This document shows positions 1 to 5,582 of a stretch of DNA of 12,624 nucleotides, in pieces (within the stretch, counting starts at the first letter, position 1; the number at the start of each line of letters is the position of its first letter). This DNA comes from Sulfotelmatobacter sp049792875 (GTDB lineage: Bacteria > Acidobacteriota > Terriglobia > Terriglobales > Acidobacteriaceae), in NCBI GenBank assembly GCA_049792875.1, contig JBARBI010000246.1, positions 1-12,624 on the forward strand, given 5' to 3'. A program made the position numbers and the translations under genes. Below the pieces are notes generated by a model. It was not told the origin of the DNA and made no database searches. It worked only from the letters and a program-made list of their open reading frames with translations.

Positions 1-834
1 GCAGAGTATGGTCAAGTGATTGTTGACGAGTGCCACCATCTATCGGCGTTTACCTTTGAGCAGGTGATGAAGCAGGTGAAAGCGAAGTACATCGTCGGAC
101 TGACAGCAACTCCCGAGCGAAAAGATGGCCACCATCCCATCATCTATATGCAGTGCGGTCCGATTCGATTCAAGCTCAGCGCCCGCTCGATGACGGCTGC
201 TACTCCTTTCGAGCATGAGGTACTTCCTCGATTGACAGACTTTTGCTTGCCGTCTGAGCAAACCGATATGACGATTCAGGAGGTGTACGCCGCACTTGTC
301 GATGACCGCGTCCGCAATGAATTGATCCTTACCGATCTCGTCCAGGCAGCCGTAGACGGGCGTTCACCGTTGCTTCTTACCGGCAGAACAGAGCACTTGA
401 AATACTTCGAAACGGAGCTTGCTGGCAAGGTGAACAACGTGTTTACGCTGAAGGGTGGCATGGGCAAGAAACAACGACGATCGACAGGAGAGGCAATCGC
501 GGCTGTGCCCGAGTGCGAGCCGAGAGTCATTCTGGCGACCGGCAGCTACATAGGCGAAGGGTTTGACGACGCTCGCTTGGATACGCTCTTTCTGGCGATG
601 CCCATTTCCTGGAAGGGAACGCTACAGCAATACGTAGGACGTCTCCACCGACTTCATGATGCCAAGCGTGTTGTGCGAGTCTACGATTACGTAGACTCCA
701 ACGTCCTTATGCTGGCGCGAATGTACGCGCGCCGCCTGAGAGGGTACAGCCTCATCGGCTACACGATCCGGAACGCCAGCAACGAAACGTCGTTCTTTCA
801 GCAGGTTGAAAATCTCTCTCCCAAAGAGCCTTGA
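1..834 (+). CDS. Superfamily 2 DEAD/DEAH-type helicase, 3' end only
   Basis: This is the C-terminal part of an ATP-dependent nucleic-acid helicase. The frame is open to the left edge (bases 1-15 read AEYGQ), so the GTG at 16 is not taken as the start, and the Walker A region lies outside the window. Visible motifs in order are motif II (VDECHH, about bases 22-39), motif III-like LTATPERKD, then in the second RecA-like domain ATGSYIGEGFDDARLDT (motif V region) and QYVGRLHRLHD (motif VI, arginine finger). Known family: similar C-terminal halves, with DGHHPII..QCGPIR after motif III, occur in large bacterial helicases, including proteins fused to archaeo-eukaryotic primase domains in defence-like (TOTE) conflict systems. 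That link is recalled, not tested. A 13-nt gap separates it from the next gene, suggesting co-transcription. The helicase call is secure; the biological role is open. Confidence 0.88.
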   Translation, partial: AEYGQVIVDECHHLSAFTFEQVMKQVKAKYIVGLTATPERKDGHHPIIYMQCGPIRFKLSARSMTAATPFEHEVLPRLTDFCLPSEQTDMTIQEVYAALVDDRVRNELILTDLVQAAVDGRSPLLLTGRTEHLKYFETELAGKVNNVFTLKGGMGKKQRRSTGEAIAAVPECEPRVILATGSYIGEGFDDARLDTLFLAMPISWKGTLQQYVGRLHRLHDAKRVVRVYDYVDSNVLMLARMYARRLRGYSLIGYTIRNASNETSFFQQVENLSPKEP

Positions 835-847
835 TCAACGGAGAAAC

Positions 848-1237
848 ATGACGAAACGGAACAGTGCCCCGGCGGTTCTGCATCTGCGGAAGCTGAAAGG
901 CGAGTCTGGGACAGATCTCGCTTCGCTCAGCAAGGCGAGGCTGAAGGAACTGATCGAACAAGCGATCGTGGATGCTTACGGCGAACAAGAACAAGTGGGC
1001 GGTTTTTTCACCATGATTGAGGAATACCTAGCGTTGCCGTTCCGTGTGAAGATCCTCGGCGTCGATGCTGACGTGGAGAAAGTCGACATGACGCTAGACG
1101 GCCAAATTGTTGCCATTTGCCGGCGGGGCAAAACGTGGCAGAAGATCCCAATCCTGGACCTTCCCTTGCCGACGCCGGCACCAGCAGGCGTGGAATGGAT
1201 TGTCGCGTATCGCCACTGGCGCCGAGGGACTTGGTGA
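848..1237 (+). CDS. CcbP-like calcium-binding protein
   Basis: This gene encodes a 129-residue acidic cytoplasmic protein resembling the cyanobacterial calcium-binding protein family CcbP (Pfam Calci_bind_CcbP). The recognisable core runs from about residue 40 to 125: VDAYGEQEQVGGFFTMIEE, then LPF.VKILGVDADVEKVD, IVAICRRG, and the C-terminal IPILDLPLP...GVEWIVAYRHW. The family binds or buffers Ca2+ through acidic surface residues; no further enzymatic role is known to me. I chose the ATG at 848 because GGAG (840-843) lies 4 nt upstream and the longer reading from 806 would run back into the helicase gene. The stop codon overlaps the GTG start of the next gene by 4 bp (GTGA, 1234-1237), implying translational coupling. 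It probably shares a transcript with the helicase upstream. Confidence 0.8.
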   Translation: MTKRNSAPAVLHLRKLKGESGTDLASLSKARLKELIEQAIVDAYGEQEQVGGFFTMIEEYLALPFRVKILGVDADVEKVDMTLDGQIVAICRRGKTWQKIPILDLPLPTPAPAGVEWIVAYRHWRRGTW

Positions 1238-1935
1238 GCGAATACCAGTACTACGATTTCCGCGCAATTGACCGTCCGCTGAGGAAAAAAGAGATGGCAG
1301 CACTCCGTTCCATCTCGACGCGCGCCGCAATCACCACCACGAGCTTCACGAACCACTACGAATGGGGAGACCTGAAAGCCAATCCGAGCAAGCTGCTGGA
1401 GAAATACTTTGACGCTTTTGTCTATGTCGCGAACTGGGGGACGCATGAGTTCTATATTCGCCTCCCGCAGGAATCGGTCGACCACAAGTTGCTCAAGGCC
1501 ATGGTCCCAGGCGAGACCGTGCGGGTGCGAAAAACCGCGAGATTCGTGATCGTTGAATTTGGAAGTGAGTCCGAGTGGGACGGCGAGGACGACGGTACCG
1601 GATGGATGGCCTCCCTGATGCCTCTGCGCTCAGACCTGCTTCGCGGCGACCTCCGATGCCTGTATCTTGGCTGGCTTCGCAGCGCGCAGGATGGAGGACT
1701 TGATGAAGATGAATTGGAGCCGCCCGTGCCTACAGGCTTGCAAGAATTGTCCGGTTCCCTCGATGCTCTGATCGAATTCCTCGAAATCAACTGTACCGAA
1801 TTCCCCAGTTGGCTTTCCAAAATTGCCCGAACCGTGGACGCGATCTCCGGGGCTCAGTTCCTGGCCGGTGACACACGGGTCGGTGAGTGCTGGCTTCCTG
1901 GCACGGTCAGAGTCAGGCGCAGCGCCGGGGTGTGA
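1234..1935 (+). CDS. Conserved protein of unknown function (SEYQYY family), apparently truncated
   Basis: Translation from the GTG at 1234 gives 233 residues. The frame is open further upstream to 1117, but that part is antisense-like junk overlapping the CcbP gene; residues from VSEYQYYDFRAIDRPL onward look like the true N-terminus of a family I recall from actinobacteria and other soil bacteria. Conserved-looking stretches are SEYQYYDFRAIDRPL (2-16), LRSISTRAAITTTSFTN..EWGDLK (24-48), YFDAFVYVANWGT (58-70), GWMASLMPLRSDLLRGDLRCLYLGWL (123-148) and EPPVPTGLQELSGSLDALIEFL (162-183). After about residue 186 the sequence becomes Cys/Arg-rich and unlike the rest, so the gene may be cut short or degenerate there. 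No catalytic motif is recognised and no function is assigned. The 4-bp overlap ties it to the calcium-binding gene, so the two may act together. Confidence 0.7.
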   Translation: MSEYQYYDFRAIDRPLRKKEMAALRSISTRAAITTTSFTNHYEWGDLKANPSKLLEKYFDAFVYVANWGTHEFYIRLPQESVDHKLLKAMVPGETVRVRKTARFVIVEFGSESEWDGEDDGTGWMASLMPLRSDLLRGDLRCLYLGWLRSAQDGGLDEDELEPPVPTGLQELSGSLDALIEFLEINCTEFPSWLSKIARTVDAISGAQFLAGDTRVGECWLPGTVRVRRSAGV

Positions 1936-2200
1936 CAGGGGCGGCTGAGGAGCCTTTCGCAGTTCGCGTGTTGAATCTCTGGCGAACTGGGTCATAGTCC
2001 ATTGTTTTCTTTCCACGGAGCGAGCGTCATTCAGCGTCTTTCGTTGCGCTCTTCTTATCTCCTCCGTAGATACAGCTTAGGCTTCGAGAGAACAGGTTGG
2101 CTGGTCCGAAGTGCACGGTTCTGACAATTGGTTCTGCTGAAGCAACCATGAATGCAGATCCCATGATTCCCTCCGGATCCCTTTCGACCTTTCGACCGGG

Positions 2201-2216
2201 TGTGACCGTGTTCACA
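2201..2216. promoter_or_regulatory. CRP/FNR-family palindromic site
   Basis: The 16-mer TGTGACCGTGTTCACA matches the CRP consensus TGTGA-N6-TCACA exactly in both half-sites. It lies about 107 bp upstream of the cytochrome c peroxidase start and about 60 bp upstream of the transcription start implied by the weak promoter at 2237-2265, which would be a class I activator position. The match is seen directly; which regulator binds, and whether it responds to cAMP, oxygen or something else, is inference. Confidence 0.55.
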
Positions 2217-2236
2217 TGCCAACGTGATTGATGTCC

Positions 2237-2265
2237 TTGAGTATTCTGATGCTCGCTGTAAATAT
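2237..2265 (+). promoter_or_regulatory. Weak candidate sigma70-type promoter for the peroxidase gene
   Basis: A TTGAGT hexamer (2237-2242) is followed after 16-17 bp by an AT-rich TAAATAT block (2259-2265). The -10 match is poor, which would fit a promoter that depends on the activator site at 2201-2216. This is tentative. Confidence 0.3.
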
Positions 2266-2322
2266 GACTAAAGTGCCCGGTTTCTACCCACCAGCAGTTG
2301 GGCATCCCTCAAGGGGGCTCTT

Positions 2323-3384
2323 ATGTCAGACCTAAGTTCTCGCCAAGTTAGATGGTTTGTTTTGCTAGTCGCGCTCGTCCTCATCCCTGTCACCTACCTT
2401 CTGTCGGCATCCGGCAAGGTGCAGGTGAACGCCGAGGCATTACAGCTCTTTGCGCCACTTCCGGCGGTGATGAGCTCGCCCGACAATCCGGTTACGGACG
2501 CGAAAGTGACGCTGGGCAGAATCCTGTACTACGATCCTCGCCTCTCGGCCAACCAGAAGATTTCCTGCAACACCTGTCATCCGCTCGATGCCTATGGTGT
2601 CGAATCCAAGAGCGTCTCCACCGGCTTCAAGAACCAGCAGGGGAAGCGCAACGCGCCAACCGTGTACAACGCCGCCGGGCACTTTGTGCAGTTCTGGGAT
2701 GGCCGGGCTCCCACTGTTGAGGAGCAGGCAAAAGGTCCGATCACCAACCCGGTTGAAATGGCGATGCCATCCAACGCCGCGGCCGTCGAAGTGATCAAGT
2801 CTATGCCCGACTACGTTGCGCTTTTCCAGGTAGCCTTTCCAAAAGAGACGGATCCGATTACCTACAACAACATGGTCTTGGCGATTGGAGCGTTCGAGCG
2901 TGGGCTCGTGACTCCATCGGCTTGGGATGCCTTTATCCAAGGCGACCAGTCGGCCCTGACGGATGCCCAAAAATCCGGCTTCAACACATTTGCCGCAACC
3001 GGCTGTCAATGGTGCCACTCCGGTCCGTATGTCGGCGGGTCGGCGTATCAGAAGCTCGGCGTTGTGAAACCGTGGCCCAACCAATCCGATCAGGGGGTCT
3101 ACCAGTTGACCAAGGACGACATGGACAAAATGGTCTTCAAGGTTCCATCGCTACGCAATATCAAAAAGACGGGACCATACTTCCATGACGGCTCGGTGGC
3201 GACCCTGGATCAGGCGATACGCAACATGGCCGTTCACCAGCGTGGAGTCACGCTCACCGACGCCCAGGTCAAGTCGATCGAAGCTTGGATGGACTCACTG
3301 ACGGGACAGATACCGATGAGCTACATCAAGCCCCCGGAGCTGCCGAAGAGCACATCGCAAACTCCACACCCCAGCGGCGAGTGA
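2323..3384 (+). CDS. Di-haem cytochrome c peroxidase (CcpA/MauG family)
   Basis: This 353-residue protein belongs to the bacterial di-haem peroxidase family, which reduces H2O2 to water outside the cytoplasmic membrane with electrons from c-type cytochromes. Residues 11-28 form a hydrophobic signal or anchor segment (WFVLLVALVLIPVTYLL). Two haem c sites are present: CNTCH (82-86) and CQWCH (228-232). Other family landmarks are GKRNAPTVYNA (107-117), QFWDGRAPTVEEQAKGPITNPVEMAM (123-148), and FKVPSLRNI..TGPYFHDGSV (272-291), with M267/M270 as candidate axial ligand of the second haem. The position normally holding the distal histidine before GKRNAPT (a TGH-type motif) reads TGFKNQQ, so that histidine looks absent. 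AAGGGGG (2311-2317) sits 5 nt before the ATG. It appears monocistronic with a CRP-type site upstream. Family call is secure; peroxidase activity versus a MauG-like oxidation role is undecided. Confidence 0.92.
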   Translation: MSDLSSRQVRWFVLLVALVLIPVTYLLSASGKVQVNAEALQLFAPLPAVMSSPDNPVTDAKVTLGRILYYDPRLSANQKISCNTCHPLDAYGVESKSVSTGFKNQQGKRNAPTVYNAAGHFVQFWDGRAPTVEEQAKGPITNPVEMAMPSNAAAVEVIKSMPDYVALFQVAFPKETDPITYNNMVLAIGAFERGLVTPSAWDAFIQGDQSALTDAQKSGFNTFAATGCQWCHSGPYVGGSAYQKLGVVKPWPNQSDQGVYQLTKDDMDKMVFKVPSLRNIKKTGPYFHDGSVATLDQAIRNMAVHQRGVTLTDAQVKSIEAWMDSLTGQIPMSYIKPPELPKSTSQTPHPSGE

Positions 3385-3697
3385 CAAAGCTGGGGAGCGG
3401 CAGCTCGTTCCGGGAACGTATTCTCACTCTGGCACGGCAGCACCGTCGCAGCGCCCAGGTCCTGGTGCAAGGCCTTGCGATGCTGCCAGCGGGTTGCAGA
3501 CATCGTAGATTCGGACTTCGTTGTCCAAATCAATTCCCTTGTCATGAAGAGGATTCTTAGCCGAGGGGGTTCACCCCAAGCTGGTGTGCCTCAGAATAAG
3601 CCGTACGCTTCGAGCTTCGAGCCGGTATGAGTCAATATGGGCTTTTCGCTACTTGGACACTTGGACAAAGCGCTCCCGTGCGGGCAAGGTTTTTTCG

Positions 3698-3848
3698 CGG
3701 GAAGAGGATTGTGACGCCGGTGTGACGCAAAACCTGCCAACACTGACAAGGTTGACATCATTGGCACTTGACGGCGACTGATTTCAAATAACTTGTCTGT
3801 TTGCAGCGCAGCCCGACGAATTCGGCTTACAGGTCCGGCTGCCACAAA
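3698..3848 (+). repeat. Long dispersed direct repeat, copy 1
   Basis: About 150 bp is repeated in the same orientation at 10542-10694. Over the core (3711-3848 against 10556-10694) I count 15 substitutions and one single-base indel, about 89 percent identity. The ends carry an imperfect terminal inverted repeat: TTGTGACGCCGG (3709-3720) against CCGGCTGCCACAA (3835-3847). The left part holds a tandem TGTGACGC...TGTGACGC (3710-3717 and 3721-3728). It lies between convergent genes. No transposase is encoded and no target-site duplication is visible, so it could be a MITE-like or REP-like intergenic element. Confidence 0.85.
3709..3847. repeat. Imperfect terminal inverted repeats of copy 1
   Basis: The left arm TTGTGACGCCGG (3709-3720) and right arm CCGGCTGCCACAA (3835-3847) are complementary over about 11 of 13 positions with one bulge. 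The same arms are conserved at both ends of copy 2 (10554-10565 and 10681-10693), which supports them as the functional ends of the element. Confidence 0.6.
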
Positions 3849-3874
3849 CTATTCTGTTTTCAATTGTTTAGAAA

Positions 3875-4018
3875 ATGCCGGGCCCGGGAAACGATCAGCT
3901 TTTGGTAGACGCCACCGGGTGTAAGAGCCAGATTTCAGTTCAGGATAACGCCGTCGCGATGATCGACGAACTGGAACGTCCCGCGCATATCCGGCGGCGC
4001 TTTACGGTAGTTTGCTGA
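3875..4018 (+). CDS. Short doubtful open frame, possible gene remnant
   Basis: A 47-codon frame from ATG at 3875 reads MPGPGNDQLLVDATG and ends RPAHIRRRFTVVC. There is no clear Shine-Dalgarno, and it begins just after repeat copy 1. The C-terminal part (MIDELERPAHIRRRFTVV) looks protein-like and might be the tail of a decayed gene, but I do not recognise the family. It may equally be chance. Confidence 0.2.
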   Translation: MPGPGNDQLLVDATGCKSQISVQDNAVAMIDELERPAHIRRRFTVVC

Positions 4019-4062
4019 AGGCAATGAACCATGAAGGGTCCTTAGCGAAACGGCAAAAAACC

Positions 4063-4494
4063 TCACATAACTCCAATCTGTTTTAGCAATCCGACCAAGT
4101 CATAAAAGAGCTTTTCTTCGACGATCTCGCCGTCCTTCCAGTGAGCGACCGTGCAGAACTCGATATGAAACTTCTTGTTGGTCTGCGCGATCAACTTTCC
4201 GTCCGAACCCTTCATCGGTCCGCGCATCGTGCCTGTAAAATCCGCAACGGTACACGTCCATTCGCCCTGAGCAATCTCCACTTTATAAGGATGATTAATC
4301 AGATGATTGTCGGGGAATGTCTTGAAGAATTCGACGGACTCCGCCTTGTGATTGTCGCGCCCTCTTGTCGGCTCGGGCTGGCTGGGCCAAAATACGGTGG
4401 TGTCCTTGGAATGCCGCTTTTCAAACGTATCCCAGTCCTGTGCGTTCCACGAATCGTCGAGTGTCCGCATGAGCTCAAGATTGTTCTGTGCCAT
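4063..4494 (-). CDS. SnoaL-like / ester cyclase family protein (NTF2-like fold)
   Basis: This 143-residue protein has the features of the SnoaL-like ester cyclase family: an N-terminal helical region LELMRTLDDSWNAQDWDTFEKRH (6-28), FFKTFPDNHLINHPYKVEIAQGEW (56-79), TGTMRGPM...DGKLIAQTNKKFHIEFCTVAHWKDGEIVEEKLFYD (87-132), and a terminal QIG. Members adopt an alpha+beta barrel with a pocket; some are cyclases or isomerases of polyketides, but most are uncharacterised, so no substrate is proposed. The start is well supported by GGGAGG (plus-strand 4500-4505) 5 nt upstream. It is the last minus-strand gene of the block and is separated from the CDGSH gene by about 240 bp, so it may have its own promoter. 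It is convergent with the peroxidase gene. Confidence 0.8.
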   Translation of the reverse strand: MAQNNLELMRTLDDSWNAQDWDTFEKRHSKDTTVFWPSQPEPTRGRDNHKAESVEFFKTFPDNHLINHPYKVEIAQGEWTCTVADFTGTMRGPMKGSDGKLIAQTNKKFHIEFCTVAHWKDGEIVEEKLFYDLVGLLKQIGVM

Positions 4495-4539
4495 GTGATC
4501 CTCCCAAAATACGCACTCGCACAGGCTGCCTAACTAAAC

Positions 4540-4611
4540 ACGTTCTAGCCATCAGCCTGCCGGCGCTAATTCTATACCTTGGCTGGCTCTTAGCTTAGGC
4601 CACTAGAACGT
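4540..4611. repeat. Inverted repeat upstream of the SnoaL-like gene
   Basis: The arms ACGTTCTAG (4540-4548) and CTAGAACGT (4603-4611) are perfect complements separated by 54 bp. The loop contains a TATAGAAT box on the minus strand. It could be a paired operator or a structured leader of the SnoaL-like gene; the function is unknown. Confidence 0.35.
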
Positions 4612-4733
4612 TGGATAGAAGGCCTGTCTCGCAAGCACGACTCTCGGCTCAGCTGGAGGCTGTCAAGCCACATTTCTCGGGGCATATGCCAGCACTTTTC
4701 CGCCGCTGAGCCTCCTGTGAGAAAGCTCTCGGT

Positions 4734-5426
4734 TCAGACGAGTCCATCGCGAAACTTGGGGTCGGCTGCATGCGCTCCGTTACAGAAAGGTTTGTTCTCG
4801 GACTTGCCGCAGCGGCACAGTGTCGTGCGGTTGCGAATTTCGTAGGCTTGGCCATCGGCGCTGACGAGCCCGATACTTCCACGAACCCACAACGGACCGC
4901 TACACTTCTGCGCCGGATCCTCAACTAATCCGATTGCATGTGGCAGTTTCGGCTCGAGTGATTCTCCGTCGCGTTTGTCAATCGCGATCAATCGACCGGA
5001 CGGACAGTTACCCACCTGCTGGAGAAACTGCACTCGCACCTTGGGATCATCGGTGTCTTTCACCTCATTCCAAACTTGGCCGTTTGGATCGCAAAAGCGT
5101 GCGAATGCACACAAGACCTCGGCGTCAGCGAGTTGCATCGACGGCCCTTCAACCACTTGCGCCTGCTCCGTGATGGGCTTTCGACTGGCAGTTTCGGTCC
5201 CGTCGAAACCGATCTTGGCATGCGTGCCGTCGCAGAACGGTTTCTTATTCGAATTTCCGCAGCGGCAGAGTGCATATTGCGCGGATGCCGGGAAAGCATT
5301 ACCCTCAACCCACTCAGTTGACTCGCCCGCAGCGTTGACTCCGATTGTCTCAAGCCTGAGTGATACCGAACCGGAGACGATGTAGGGTCCATTTTTCGAG
5401 ACGGTAATCGTTTTGTGGCTAGACAT
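4734..5426 (-). CDS. Double CDGSH-type iron-sulfur protein
   Basis: This 230-residue protein carries two CDGSH zinc-finger-like motifs that each bind a 2Fe-2S cluster through three Cys and one His. Motif 1 is C54-R-C56...C65-D-G-T-H69. Motif 2 is C204-R-C206...C215-N-G-A-H219, where the usual Asp is Asn. The roughly 130 residues between them hold four more cysteines (C106, C112, C141, C175), consistent with the divergent middle domain of long bacterial CDGSH proteins and possibly a further metal site. The known theme of the family (mitoNEET relatives) is redox-sensitive iron-sulfur transfer or sensing; the bacterial role is unsettled. No signal peptide is visible, so it is probably cytoplasmic. 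The only ribosome site is a weak GGTGA before the ATG. It follows the SDR gene by about 156 bp and may be a separate unit of the stress block. Confidence 0.88.
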   Translation of the reverse strand: MSSHKTITVSKNGPYIVSGSVSLRLETIGVNAAGESTEWVEGNAFPASAQYALCRCGNSNKKPFCDGTHAKIGFDGTETASRKPITEQAQVVEGPSMQLADAEVLCAFARFCDPNGQVWNEVKDTDDPKVRVQFLQQVGNCPSGRLIAIDKRDGESLEPKLPHAIGLVEDPAQKCSGPLWVRGSIGLVSADGQAYEIRNRTTLCRCGKSENKPFCNGAHAADPKFRDGLV

Positions 5427-5489
5427 GGGTCACCATGAAAATGGGCGGCGCACTTGAGCAGTTTACGCCTTTTCCGCTTGCAACAAAGT

Positions 5490-5537
5490 TGCCATCATTG
5501 ACAGTCTCTCCGATTGAATAACTTAAGTGGCTGCCAC
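5490..5537 (+). repeat. Possible decayed fragment of the long dispersed repeat
   Basis: GCCATCATTGACA, then GATTGAATAACTTA, and finally GGCTGCCAC occur in the same order as in repeat copies 1 and 2, but with large deletions. The similarity is patchy and could be chance. Confidence 0.2.
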
Positions 5538-5582
5538 GTTGATTCTGAGTATTCTACAAACCATGATTTTTCCGTTCGCTGG

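Larger units (their letters stand above)
1936..2322. other. Gene-free stretch upstream of the cytochrome c peroxidase gene
   Basis: No convincing coding region was found on either strand; the minus-strand reading frame at 2027-2305 has no family resemblance or good ribosome site. The stretch holds a perfect CRP-type palindrome (2201-2216), a weak promoter-like pair just downstream, and the Shine-Dalgarno of the next gene. The first 100 bases may be decayed 3' sequence of the preceding gene. Confidence 0.6.
3385..4062. other. Gene-poor region between convergent genes
   Basis: This 678-bp region separates the peroxidase gene from the convergent SnoaL-like gene. It contains short hairpin-forming sequences (CGTTCC-G-GGAACG at 3406-3418; arms 3508-3516 and 3523-3531 with a TTCGTT loop and one mismatch), copy 1 of the long dispersed repeat (3698-3848) and a 47-codon reading frame (3875-4018). 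No recognisable gene is present. None of the hairpins has a clear T-run, so no terminator is called. Confidence 0.6.

Noticed and set aside
2440..3084. 214-codon minus-strand frame opposite the peroxidase gene
   Set aside because: It is a shadow of the di-haem peroxidase gene, with no motif or ribosome site.
3388..3418. Tandem hairpins just after the peroxidase stop as a terminator
   Set aside because: AGCTG/CAGCT and CGTTCC/GGAACG arms exist, but the second has a one-base loop and no T-run follows.
3508..3531. GATTCGGAC-TTCGTT-GTCCAAATC hairpin as a terminator or small RNA
   Set aside because: The stem is good apart from one mismatch, but there is no T-tract on either strand and no promoter nearby.
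3591..3845. Minus-strand frame whose translation is shared with the frame at 10328-10651 (FEISR...AGFASHRRHN)
   Set aside because: The shared peptide comes from the nucleotide repeat. Differences between copies are mostly non-synonymous and include a one-base indel, so there is no sign of coding selection.
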